Assembly (NCBI GenBank): GCA_017442805.1
Contig: JAFRZA010000017.1
Coordinates: 24,271 to 88,270, forward strand
Direction: 5' to 3'
DNA: 64,000 bases
Source: Erysipelotrichaceae bacterium
GTDB lineage: Bacteria; Bacillota_I; Bacilli_A; Erysipelotrichales; Erysipelotrichaceae
Notes under the pieces: generated by a model
Told to the model about the DNA's origin: nothing
Seen by the model: only the letters and a program-made list of their open reading frames with translations
Database searches by the model: none
In this document: one piece after another, positions 17,646-25,811 of the stretch
Numbering within the stretch: the stretch's first letter is position 1
How the letters are laid out: every line of letters starts with the position of its first letter
Position numbers and translations under genes: made by a program

Positions 17646-18828
17646 AGTATTCCAGGTTCTTCTCAGTCTCCTTGGAGAAGACGTGGGCAACGTTGCCGTC
17701 AAAACTCAGGTGGAGATCCTTGCCGGCATAGTTGGTCGTCTTGCCTTCCGTCGGAACGATGATGATGACATCCTTGCCCATGACGGTCATGTGCAGGTGG
17801 CAGGAAGAGCCCATCAGCTCGGATACGTCGACCTTGCCCTCAATGCCCTTGTCGGCAATGCTCAGGTGTTCCGGTCTGACGCCAAGGACGACATCCTGTT
17901 CCTCAACCTTGTTGGCCTTCAGTCTGGCCTGCTTTTCTTCGGCGAGCTCAACGCTGATGCCGTCGGTCTCAACGAAGTATCTGCCGTCCTTCTTCACCAG
18001 TCTGGCGTCGAAGTAGTTCATCTGCGGAGTGCCGATGAAGCCGGAAACGAACAGATTGGCCGGATGATCGAAGACTTCCTGCGGAGTGCCGATCTGCTGG
18101 ATGTAACCGTCCTTCATGACGACGATCCGGTCGCCCAGCGTCATGGCTTCGATCTGGTCGTGAGTAACGTAGATGAAGGTGGTGTTGATGCGCTGTCTGA
18201 GCTTAATGATCTCGGAACGCATCTGGTTACGCAGCTTGGCGTCCAGGTTGGAAAGCGGTTCGTCCATTAACAGGACCTTCGGGTTTCTGACGATGGCCCG
18301 GCCGCTGGCGACACGCGGTCTCTGACCGCCGGAGAGCGCCTTGGGCTTGCGGTCCAGATACTGGGTGATGTCCAGGATCTCGGCTGCTTCTCTGACCTTG
18401 CGGTCGATCTCGTCCTTGGGAACCTTCTTGATCTTCAGGGAGTAGGCCATGTTGTCGTAAACGGTCATGTGCGGGTAAAGGGCATATGACTGGAAGACCA
18501 TGGCAATGTCGCGGTCCTTCGGCTCAACGTCGTTGACCAGCTGACCGTCGATGTACAGCTCGCCGCTGGTGATTTCTTCCAGACCGGCAACCATTCTCAG
18601 AGTGGTGGACTTGCCGCAGCCGGAAGGTCCGACCAGAACGATGAACTCGTTGTCCTTGATGTCCAGAGTGAATTCCTGAACGGCAACGACGCCTTCATCA
18701 GTGATCTGCAGGTTGATCTTCTTCTCTTCCTGCTGATCTTCGTTTTTTCTGAACAGGCCTCTCTTCTTGGCCTTGCTTTCGGTATTGGTATAGATTTTCT
18801 TGATGTTCTTTAATAAAACTTCAGCCAT
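17644..18828 (-). CDS. ugpC: Sugar ABC transporter ATP-binding protein, UgpC/MsmK type
   Basis: A 394-residue ATPase of the carbohydrate-uptake CUT1 family. The N-terminal half has Walker A GPSGCGKST, Q-loop VFQSYALYPHM, Walker B VLLMDEPLSNLD and switch His in VTHDQIEAM. The C-terminal half is the MalK/UgpC-type regulatory OB-fold domain (VLGVRPEHLSI). The signature is LSGGQRPRVASGRA, where nearly all relatives have LSGGQRQRVALGRA; two positions differ. An insertion of about 40 residues after the first strand (KAKKRGLFRKNEDQQEEKK) is charged and likely a surface loop. It is adjacent to the two permease genes. Confidence 0.88.
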   Translation of the reverse strand: MAEVLLKNIKKIYTNTESKAKKRGLFRKNEDQQEEKKINLQITDEGVVAVQEFTLDIKDNEFIVLVGPSGCGKSTTLRMVAGLEEITSGELYIDGQLVNDVEPKDRDIAMVFQSYALYPHMTVYDNMAYSLKIKKVPKDEIDRKVREAAEILDITQYLDRKPKALSGGQRPRVASGRAIVRNPKVLLMDEPLSNLDAKLRNQMRSEIIKLRQRINTTFIYVTHDQIEAMTLGDRIVVMKDGYIQQIGTPQEVFDHPANLFVSGFIGTPQMNYFDARLVKKDGRYFVETDGISVELAEEKQARLKANKVEEQDVVLGVRPEHLSIADKGIEGKVDVSELMGSSCHLHMTVMGKDVIIIVPTEGKTTNYAGKDLHLSFDGNVAHVFSKETEKNLEY

Positions 18829-18840
18829 TGTAATTCTCCT

Positions 18841-19704
18841 TTAACCCTTAACGCTGCCTGAGGTAACACCCTTAATGATTGATTTGGAAAGGATGGTATA
18901 GATGACCATGACCGGCAGGATGGCCATGACCATGAGCATGTAGACCTTGCCCATGTCGAACTTGGAATAGTCGGCGCTTCGCAGCGTGGCTATCATGACC
19001 GGAACGGTCTTCTTCTGGGCATCGTTGAGCAGCAGTGCCGGCATGAAGTAGTTGTTCCAGGAACCGACAAATGAGAAGATCATCTGTACGGCCACGGCCG
19101 GCTTCATGATCGGCAGAACGATCTGATTGAAGATCTTGAATTCGTTGGAGCCGTCAATGCGGGCTGCCTCGACCATTTCCAGCGGCAGCGTCGCTTCCAG
19201 ATACTGCCTCATGTAGAAGTAGACGGCCGGAGCGGCGATGCTGGGGATGATCAGCAGCCACAGTTTATTGGTCAGATGGTACTTATAGGCCAGCTGGATG
19301 AAACCGACAGTGGAAACCTGCGAGGGGATCATCATGATGGCCAGGATGAACAGGTGAACGGCATTCTTGAAACGGAAGTTGTAGACATAGGTGCCATACG
19401 CCGTCAGAGCTGAGAAGTATGATGTCAGCAGCGCTGAGCAGATGGCGACGATGAAGCTGTTCTTCATGCCGGTCGGAATGTTGATGGAACCGTCATTCCA
19501 GGCATTCAGGAAGTTCTTCATGGCATTGCCGCCTGGAATCATTGTAAAACCAGCCTGCAGCTGAGCGTTGGAACGCGAAGAGTTGATGAACATCAGATAG
19601 AAGAAGAACAGACACAGGAAGGTCAGGAAGATCAGAATTCCGTAAACCACAATCCTGGAGATCAGGAGTTTTAACTTAGCTATCGCATTGGCATTCTTTT
19701 TCAT
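18841..19704 (-). CDS. Sugar ABC transporter permease, MalG-like
   Basis: A CUT1-family inner-membrane permease of about 287 residues with six hydrophobic segments. The coupling EAA motif is visible as EAARIDGSNEFKIFNQIVLPIMKPA, and the N-terminus MKKNANAIAKLKLLISR is basic, giving an inside start. The ATG at 19704 is preferred, with GGAGG 10 bases upstream; a GTG two codons earlier is possible. It pairs with the MalF-like permease 15 bases upstream to form the channel for the oligosaccharide importer. Confidence 0.87.
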   Translation of the reverse strand: MKKNANAIAKLKLLISRIVVYGILIFLTFLCLFFFYLMFINSSRSNAQLQAGFTMIPGGNAMKNFLNAWNDGSINIPTGMKNSFIVAICSALLTSYFSALTAYGTYVYNFRFKNAVHLFILAIMMIPSQVSTVGFIQLAYKYHLTNKLWLLIIPSIAAPAVYFYMRQYLEATLPLEMVEAARIDGSNEFKIFNQIVLPIMKPAVAVQMIFSFVGSWNNYFMPALLLNDAQKKTVPVMIATLRSADYSKFDMGKVYMLMVMAILPVMVIYTILSKSIIKGVTSGSVKG

Positions 19705-19719
19705 TTTCACTTTTCCTCC

Positions 19720-20652
19720 CTACTTCTTTCTGATCGTCTTAAAGACGAAGGATGACAGGATGGCCGTCATGATGAACAGCAGCACCGACAATGCGCCGGC
19801 CATGCCGTAGTTCTTGGAAAGACCAAGGAAGTTGTTCAGATACATGATCAGCGTCGTTGAAGTATTGTCCGGAGTGCCTTTGCCGTTGGTCAAGACCTGC
19901 GGAACGTCGAACATCTGGATGCCGCCGATCATGGAAGTGATGAACACGTAGATGAAGATCGGCATCAGTAACGGCATGGTGATGTGGAAGAACACCTGGG
20001 TCGATGAGGATCCGTCCAGCCTGGCTGACTCGAAGAGCGCTTCATCAATGCCCTGAATGCCGGCCATTAACAGAATGGTCGTATTGCCGAACCACATTAA
20101 GAAGTTCATCAGGGCGATCAGGCTTCTGACCGAGATCTTGATGGCCAGGAAGTTGATGGCCTTGTCGACCACTCCCCAGCTGATCAGCAGCTGGTTGATC
20201 GGTCCGACCTGGGAGAACATGGTGAAGAACAGCATTGAGAAGGCTGACGCCATGATCAGGTTGGGCATGTAGATGACCGTCTTGAAGAACTGCTGGCCTC
20301 TGATGTTCAGTCTGGTGCTGGTGAAGAACAGTGCCAGCAGCATGGCTACCAGAAACTGCGGAACGGCACCGATGACCCACAGGATCGCCGTATTCATCGT
20401 ATAGCGGACGATGGGAACATAGCCTGCCGTATTGGTCTCAAACAGCTTTGCGTAGTTACCGAGTCCCACGAATCTCGGCCCGATGATGTTCAGACCGTCA
20501 CGGTAGTACTCAAAGAAGCTGTTGTAGATGGTCAGTATCTGCGGATACAGAGTGAAAATCGCATAGACTATGAAGAAGGGGATGATGAAGTAGTAGCCCC
20601 ACTTGGCATAGGATATGGATTTCTTCTTTTCCTTTTTTCTTGATTTATCCAT
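19720..20652 (-). CDS. Sugar ABC transporter permease, MalF-like
   Basis: A CUT1-family permease of about 310 residues, with six hydrophobic segments and the EAA coupling motif ESARLDGSSSTQVFFHITMPLLMP. The start MDKSRKKEKKK is preferred because AAAGAGG lies 8 bases upstream; an ATG six codons earlier lacks a comparable site. The highly basic N-terminus orients it inside. It is the first permease gene after the binding-protein gene, separated by a strong hairpin. With the MalG-like partner and UgpC-type ATPase it completes a cello-oligosaccharide importer, as inferred from the adjacent phosphorylases. Confidence 0.87.
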   Translation of the reverse strand: MDKSRKKEKKKSISYAKWGYYFIIPFFIVYAIFTLYPQILTIYNSFFEYYRDGLNIIGPRFVGLGNYAKLFETNTAGYVPIVRYTMNTAILWVIGAVPQFLVAMLLALFFTSTRLNIRGQQFFKTVIYMPNLIMASAFSMLFFTMFSQVGPINQLLISWGVVDKAINFLAIKISVRSLIALMNFLMWFGNTTILLMAGIQGIDEALFESARLDGSSSTQVFFHITMPLLMPIFIYVFITSMIGGIQMFDVPQVLTNGKGTPDNTSTTLIMYLNNFLGLSKNYGMAGALSVLLFIMTAILSSFVFKTIRKK

Positions 20653-20711
20653 TTCATTAACCTCTTTCATATTTCTCAGATAAGCAACCCTGCCGTTGTT
20701 TATCTAAGAAA

Positions 20712-20737
20712 CTGTGGCAGGCGTCAGCCTGCCACAG
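20712..20737 (-). terminator. Intergenic hairpin after the sugar-binding protein gene
   Basis: Perfect 11-bp stem CTGTGGCAGGC / GCCTGCCACAG, loop TGAC on the minus strand, followed only by TTTCTTAG. The poor T-run and position after the binding-protein gene suggest an mRNA-stabilising or partly terminating hairpin that yields excess binding protein. Confidence 0.6.
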
Positions 20738-20761
20738 AATCGTTTTTCTAATTACTGACTA

Positions 20762-22081
20762 TTACTCTACAGTGATGCCAGGATAGACGTTCTTCAGGTA
20801 ATCCTTGAAGTTGGCAATAGCCTGATCCTTGGTAACCTGACCGTTCAGCCATTCACGAACGTAAGTCTGAATGCCTTCGTTGCAGCCCTGGTCATACGGA
20901 GTGATGTTCTGGAACTTGATGTTCTTGGCCAGTTCAGCGAAGACTGCGACATCGTTCTGACCGCCTAAGAATTCACTGCCATAGGAAGCGTCAGCAGCCA
21001 GCTTGTTGTTGACGACCTGGTTGTTGGAGAACTGAGCTTCGTTTCTGACCAGCTTCTCAACGACTTCTTCGTTGTTGATGAAGGTGTTCATGATGTCGGC
21101 AACAGTCTTCGGGTTGTCAGTGCCGGTAGCAGCGAGCATCCAGGTGCCGCCCCAGAAGTGAGCCTGCGGGCCCTGGCAGATAGCCCAGTCGCCCTTGCAT
21201 CCCTTATCGGGATCCTGAGCGTTGCCCATGCAGAAGTTGAAGTACCAGGCGGGTCCGAAGAAGCACATGGTCTTGCCTGAAGCGAACATCTGATCGTTCT
21301 TTTCGCCGTCCCAGATGCCATATGCACCAGGAGCATAGCCTTCAGCCATGTACTTTTCAGCCTGATCCATCCAGTTGAGGATAGCGCTGTCGAAATTCAG
21401 TTTGCCATCAACAACCCAGGCGGAAGTGGTGTTGTTTGAGAAAGTACGGTAGGTTTCCAGCGGAGTCGGTACCATGTAGTAGCCCTTAGCCTTGGCTTCG
21501 GCAGCTACGGCATCGAACATTTCCCAGGAATTCAGTTTAGCCTGAACTTCAGCCGGATCATCAGTGCCTAAGACATCCTTGGCGATGGAGCGTCTGTAAA
21601 TCAGAGCTGACGGGCAGCACTGGAAGGAAACGCCCTTGACAACGCCGTTGGCGTCAGAAGCAGCTTCAACAGTGTACTTGTAGGTGTTGGAGAAATCGGT
21701 AACGCCGATCTTGGAAACATCCATGGTTACATCGGAGTTGGTGTACTTGATGATGTAGTCGGCTTCAGCAAGGAACATGTCAACCTTTTCATCAGCAGCA
21801 GCAGTTTCCTGAGCTAATAAGGCAGCATCCAGAGCATTCTGGTAAGCCATGTTGTCGGAAACGTAAGTGGTACGCTTGATGGTAACGTCGCCCTTCTTGA
21901 CGGTGTATTCGTCGATCTTTTCATCGGCATAGTACTTTACCAGGAAGCCCCAGAATTCTTCGTTCCAGGTCCACAGATTCAGAACCTTTCCTTCTTCCTG
22001 AGTCGGTTCAACGGGCTTGGTGCAGCCGGCTAATGAAACGATCATCAGTACAGCAAGGATTGCACTTAATAACTTTTTCAT
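20762..22081 (-). CDS. Sugar-binding lipoprotein of CUT1 ABC importer
   Basis: A 439-residue extracytoplasmic solute-binding protein (family 1 / MalE-like). The signal is MKKLLSAILAVLMIVSLAGC with the lipidated Cys at residue 20. The start of the mature domain, KVLNLWTWNEEFWGFLVKYY, and TMCFFGPAWYFNF, GDWAICQGPQ are typical of cello-oligosaccharide-type binding proteins. Many exposed tryptophans and tyrosines would suit stacking on glucose units. It is placed first in the importer operon behind the LacI gene, with a strong GGAGG site, which suggests high expression. Specificity for cellobiose or longer chains is inferred from the phosphorylase genes opposite. Confidence 0.87.
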   Translation of the reverse strand: MKKLLSAILAVLMIVSLAGCTKPVEPTQEEGKVLNLWTWNEEFWGFLVKYYADEKIDEYTVKKGDVTIKRTTYVSDNMAYQNALDAALLAQETAAADEKVDMFLAEADYIIKYTNSDVTMDVSKIGVTDFSNTYKYTVEAASDANGVVKGVSFQCCPSALIYRRSIAKDVLGTDDPAEVQAKLNSWEMFDAVAAEAKAKGYYMVPTPLETYRTFSNNTTSAWVVDGKLNFDSAILNWMDQAEKYMAEGYAPGAYGIWDGEKNDQMFASGKTMCFFGPAWYFNFCMGNAQDPDKGCKGDWAICQGPQAHFWGGTWMLAATGTDNPKTVADIMNTFINNEEVVEKLVRNEAQFSNNQVVNNKLAADASYGSEFLGGQNDVAVFAELAKNIKFQNITPYDQGCNEGIQTYVREWLNGQVTKDQAIANFKDYLKNVYPGITVE

Positions 22082-22147
22082 GTTTTCCTCCTTCGTTAAT
22101 TAAGTTCATAACATCTTTTTTATATTCACTGCCTTGGCAGTCAATAA

Positions 22148-23149
22148 CTATTTAACTTCGTGAACGGTCCGTCCTTCGATCAGCTCACCGGCAACTACGG
22201 AGTGTTCGCAGAGGCCCTCGGGATTCTCGATGGCATCGACCAGTCTCTTGCAGGCCAGCTGGCCCAAGGCCTGGGCGTCCTGACGGTAGGTGGTGATGCC
22301 CATGAAGCGGGCCATCTTGATGCCGTCGTAGCCGATGACGGAGATCCTGTCCAGCGAATCATCGCCGTCTTCCCGGAAGCGGGAGATCGTGCCGATCAGC
22401 GAGTAGTCATCGGGGAAGATGATGCAGGTCGGCTTTTCCCTAAGGCTCAGCAGCTGCTTGGCCAGGCGGTAACTCTCATCGATGTCGTGGTAGCGTCCCT
22501 CGATGACGTAATCCTCGTTGACACTGATGTTCAGCTCGCGACAGGTGTTGTAGAAACCGTCAAGTCTCTTCTTGGTGACATCGGTCGGTTCACCATGGAT
22601 GAAGGCGATTTTCCGGTGGCCCTTTTCAGCGGCATACTTTACCAGCTGTCTTAAGCCCTTGGTGTTGTCGGAGACGACGGATGAACAGTGGTCATAGTTG
22701 AAGTCGATCGAGACGGCCGGGATGTCGGAGTCGACCAGTTCCAGGATCTGAGGACTGCTGAAGTCGGCGACGATGATGACGACACCATCGAAGTTGCGGT
22801 ACTTGCAGTGGTTCAGATAGGTGGAGGTCATGCCGGCGAAGCGGTTATTAATAAAGGTAATGTCATAACCGTATTCTTCGGCAGCCCAGCGGAAGCTTTC
22901 CAGGATCTCGGAGAAGTACTCGTGAGCCAGACCGGCGGACATGCTGTCGACGAACAGGACGCCGATGTTGTTGGTCCGGTTGGTCTTCAGGGCCCGGGCG
23001 GAAGCGTTGAGCATGTAACCCATGTCTTCAGCGGCTTTCCTGATCTTCTCACGGGTGGCTTCGGAGATGTCCTTCTTATCAGCCAGGGCTTTGGAAACGG
23101 TCGCAACCGAGACATTACAGTTTTTGGCTATTTCCTTCATTGAGACCAT
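22148..23149 (-). CDS. LacI-family transcriptional regulator
   Basis: A 333-residue LacI/GalR repressor. The N-terminal helix-turn-helix is MKEIAKNCNVSVATVSKALADKKDISEATREKIRKAAEDMGY, followed by the hinge ALKTNRTNNIGVLFVD and a periplasmic-binding-protein-like effector domain. The HTH is complete, so it should bind operators of the CG-centred type. Three such sites lie in the divergent region between it and the cellobiose phosphorylase gene. It probably represses both the importer operon and the phosphorylases, released by a cello-oligosaccharide or its phosphorolysis product. The ribosome-binding site is modest. Confidence 0.87.
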   Translation of the reverse strand: MVSMKEIAKNCNVSVATVSKALADKKDISEATREKIRKAAEDMGYMLNASARALKTNRTNNIGVLFVDSMSAGLAHEYFSEILESFRWAAEEYGYDITFINNRFAGMTSTYLNHCKYRNFDGVVIIVADFSSPQILELVDSDIPAVSIDFNYDHCSSVVSDNTKGLRQLVKYAAEKGHRKIAFIHGEPTDVTKKRLDGFYNTCRELNISVNEDYVIEGRYHDIDESYRLAKQLLSLREKPTCIIFPDDYSLIGTISRFREDGDDSLDRISVIGYDGIKMARFMGITTYRQDAQALGQLACKRLVDAIENPEGLCEHSVVAGELIEGRTVHEVK

Positions 23150-23172
23150 TTTGCTGCCCTAACCCCCGTTCA

Positions 23173-23327
23173 CTTAATCGTTTTCACAGTTTCAGCATAG
23201 CACATTTTCGGAGTTTGTAAATACTTTTTTTGAAAACGCATACAATTTTTTAATTTTTGGTTGTTTTTGGCTGAAAATGGCATTATTATTAAGTCGAAAG
23301 AGCGTAAAACTAACTTAATCGGTTACG
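23173..23327. promoter_or_regulatory. Divergent regulatory region with three LacI/cre-like sites and cbp promoter
   Basis: Three CG-centred sites: CTTAATCGTTTTCA (23173-23186), TGAAAACGCATACA (23231-23244) and CTTAATCGGTTACG (23314-23327). The middle one fits the cre/LacI consensus TGWAANCGNTNWCA at all but one position; the outer two share CGATTAAG on the minus strand. A plus-strand promoter TTGTTT (23261-23266), 17 bases, TATTAT (23284-23289) lies between sites two and three, so the third site is just downstream of transcription start. Confidence 0.65.
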
Positions 23328-23353
23328 GAAAAGCGCGAAAAGAGGAGTTTAGC

Positions 23354-25786
23354 ATGAAATTCGGGCATTTTGATGACACTAATAAAGAGTATGTAATAGA
23401 AAAATACGCAACACCGCTGCCCTGGATCAACTATCTGGGATCTGACAGTTTCTTTACCCTGCTGTCCAATACGGCCGGCGGCTACAGTTTCTACAAGGAC
23501 GCCAAGCTGAGAAGAATCACCAGATACAGATATAACAACCTGCCGCTGGACCAGGACGGTTTCCATATTTATATAAGGGACGGACAGACCGTCTGGAATC
23601 CCGGCTGGCAGCCGGTCCAGTGCGAGCTGGACAGCTACCAGTGCCGCCACGGCTTGGGCTACAGCGTCATCACCGGAAAGAAGAACGGCATCAGCGCTTC
23701 TCAGGAACTCTACGTCCCGAAGTATGACAACATCCTTCTGCAGAGAGTGACCGTTAAGAACGAATCTGAAAGTCTCAGGGAAATCGATCTGTTCTCCTTC
23801 ATCGAATTCTGCCTGTGGGACGCCACCGACGACACGACCAACTTCCAGAGAAACTATTCCACCGGCGAAGTTGAAGTCGAAGGCAGCGCCATCTACCACA
23901 AGACCGAATACCGGGAAAGAAGAAATCACTACGCCGTCTTCTATGCCAATAAGCCGGTCGATTCATTTGATACTTCCCGCGACAGCTTCATGGGCGTCTA
24001 CGGTTCCCCGCGCGCTCCTCAGGCCGTCATGGCAGGCCGCTGCAGCAACTCCATCGCCCACGGCTGGCAGCCCGTCGGTGCTCACCATTTCCACCTCAGT
24101 CTGAAGGCCGGAGAATCCTTCTCCGTGATCCTGGGACTCGGCTATGTGGAAGTGCCGGTAGAGGAAAAGTTCATCACCTTAGGCGTCATCAACAAGAAGA
24201 ATGCCGAAGCATTAATGAATAAGTACATGACTGACGAGCAGTTTGACTGCGGTCTGGCTGACCTGAAGAACTTCTGGGACAGCCTGCTGGCCGGCTTTGA
24301 AGTCAGAACTGACAACGAGATCGTCAACCGCATGGTCAACATCTGGAACGCCTATCAGTGCATGGTCACCTTCAACATGTCCCGTTCCGCTTCCTACTTT
24401 GAGTCCGGCATCGGCCGGGGCATGGGCTTCCGCGATTCCTGCCAGGACCTGCTGGGCTTTGTCCACATGATCCCGGAAAGAGCCCGCGAGAGGATCCTGG
24501 ACATCGCCGCTACACAGAAGGCGGACGGCGGCGCCTACCACCAGTACCAGCCTCTGACCAAGAAGGGTAACTCCGACATCGGCGGCGGCTTCAACGATGA
24601 TCCGCTGTGGCTGATCGCCTGCACCGACGCCTACATCAGGGAAACCGGCGACTGGGACATCCTGAAGGAAAAGGTCGACTTCGACAACAAGCCGGAACTG
24701 GCCGATACCCTGCTGGAGCATCTGCGCCGCAGTTTCAACTATACTCTTAACAACCTCGGCCCCCATAAGCTTCCGCTGATTGGCCGGGCTGACTGGAATG
24801 ACTGTCTGAATCTGAACTGCTTCTCTGAGCATCCGGGCGAATCCTTCCAGATTACCGGACCGTCCGAAGGACCGGTAGCCGAATCCGTCTTCATCGCCGG
24901 CATGTTCGTCAAGTACGGACGTGAGTACGCCAACATTCTCAGCCACCTGGGCATCAGCGAAGAAGCTGAAAAAGCCTACGGCGCCGTTGAGGAAATGAGC
25001 CGCACCATTCTGGAAAGCGGTTGGGACGGACAGTGGTTCTTACGCGCCTATGACGCCTTCGGTGAAAAGGTCGGATCTCACGAATGTGACGAAGGCCAGA
25101 TCTTCATTGAACCCCAGGGCATGTGCATCATGGCCGGCGTCGGCGTGGAAACCGGCGAGGCTCAGAAAGCCCTTGATTCCGTCAGGGAAAGACTGGACAC
25201 CCGCTTCGGCATCGTCCTGAACAATCCCGCCTATACGACATACAGACTCAATCTCGGTGAAATTTCCTCCTATCCTCCCGGATACAAGGAAAACGCCGGT
25301 ATCTTCTGCCATAACAACCCCTGGGTCATCTTCGCGGAGACCATCATGGGTCATGGCGACCGCGCCTTTGAACTCTACAAGAAGACCTGCCCGGCCTTCC
25401 TGGAAGAGATCTCCGAGATCCACCGCACCGAACCCTATGTCTACTGTCAGATGGTCGCCGGCAAGGATGCCCCGACCCATGGCGAAGGCAAGAACTCCTG
25501 GCTGACCGGCACGGCCGCCTGGACCTTCACGGTTCTGACCGAAGGCATCCTCGGCATTCAGCCGGATTATGACGGTCTGAAGGTTGACCCCTGCATCCCC
25601 CACGGTGTTAAGAGGTTCACCGTCAACCGACTGTTCCGCGGTACCATGTACCACATCACCGTCGCCAATCCCGACGGCGTGGAAAAGGGTGTTAAGGCCA
25701 TTAAGATCAATGGTCAAAGCGTGCCTGTCGGAACGCTGCCGCTGACTGACGACAGGGAAGTAAATGTCGAAATCATCATGGGCTGA
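23354..25786 (+). CDS. Cellobiose phosphorylase (GH94)
   Basis: Phosphorolyses cellobiose to glucose-1-phosphate and glucose. It has 810 residues, the usual length for cellobiose phosphorylase. The N-terminus [29 protein letters not shown] is highly characteristic of the enzyme, as are [24 protein letters not shown] active-site sequence and the catalytic Asp in ADWNDCLNL (about Asp483). It has no signal peptide, so it is cytoplasmic, acting after import. The start at 23354 is chosen for the GAGGAG site 7 bases upstream; an earlier TTG would lie in the operator region. It is followed by the cellodextrin phosphorylase gene after 25 bases. Confidence 0.93.
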   Translation: MKFGHFDDTNKEYVIEKYATPLPWINYLGSDSFFTLLSNTAGGYSFYKDAKLRRITRYRYNNLPLDQDGFHIYIRDGQTVWNPGWQPVQCELDSYQCRHGLGYSVITGKKNGISASQELYVPKYDNILLQRVTVKNESESLREIDLFSFIEFCLWDATDDTTNFQRNYSTGEVEVEGSAIYHKTEYRERRNHYAVFYANKPVDSFDTSRDSFMGVYGSPRAPQAVMAGRCSNSIAHGWQPVGAHHFHLSLKAGESFSVILGLGYVEVPVEEKFITLGVINKKNAEALMNKYMTDEQFDCGLADLKNFWDSLLAGFEVRTDNEIVNRMVNIWNAYQCMVTFNMSRSASYFESGIGRGMGFRDSCQDLLGFVHMIPERARERILDIAATQKADGGAYHQYQPLTKKGNSDIGGGFNDDPLWLIACTDAYIRETGDWDILKEKVDFDNKPELADTLLEHLRRSFNYTLNNLGPHKLPLIGRADWNDCLNLNCFSEHPGESFQITGPSEGPVAESVFIAGMFVKYGREYANILSHLGISEEAEKAYGAVEEMSRTILESGWDGQWFLRAYDAFGEKVGSHECDEGQIFIEPQGMCIMAGVGVETGEAQKALDSVRERLDTRFGIVLNNPAYTTYRLNLGEISSYPPGYKENAGIFCHNNPWVIFAETIMGHGDRAFELYKKTCPAFLEEISEIHRTEPYVYCQMVAGKDAPTHGEGKNSWLTGTAAWTFTVLTEGILGIQPDYDGLKVDPCIPHGVKRFTVNRLFRGTMYHITVANPDGVEKGVKAIKINGQSVPVGTLPLTDDREVNVEIIMG

Positions 25787-25811
25787 TCCTTCAGCCCGGA
25801 AGGAGAAGTAT

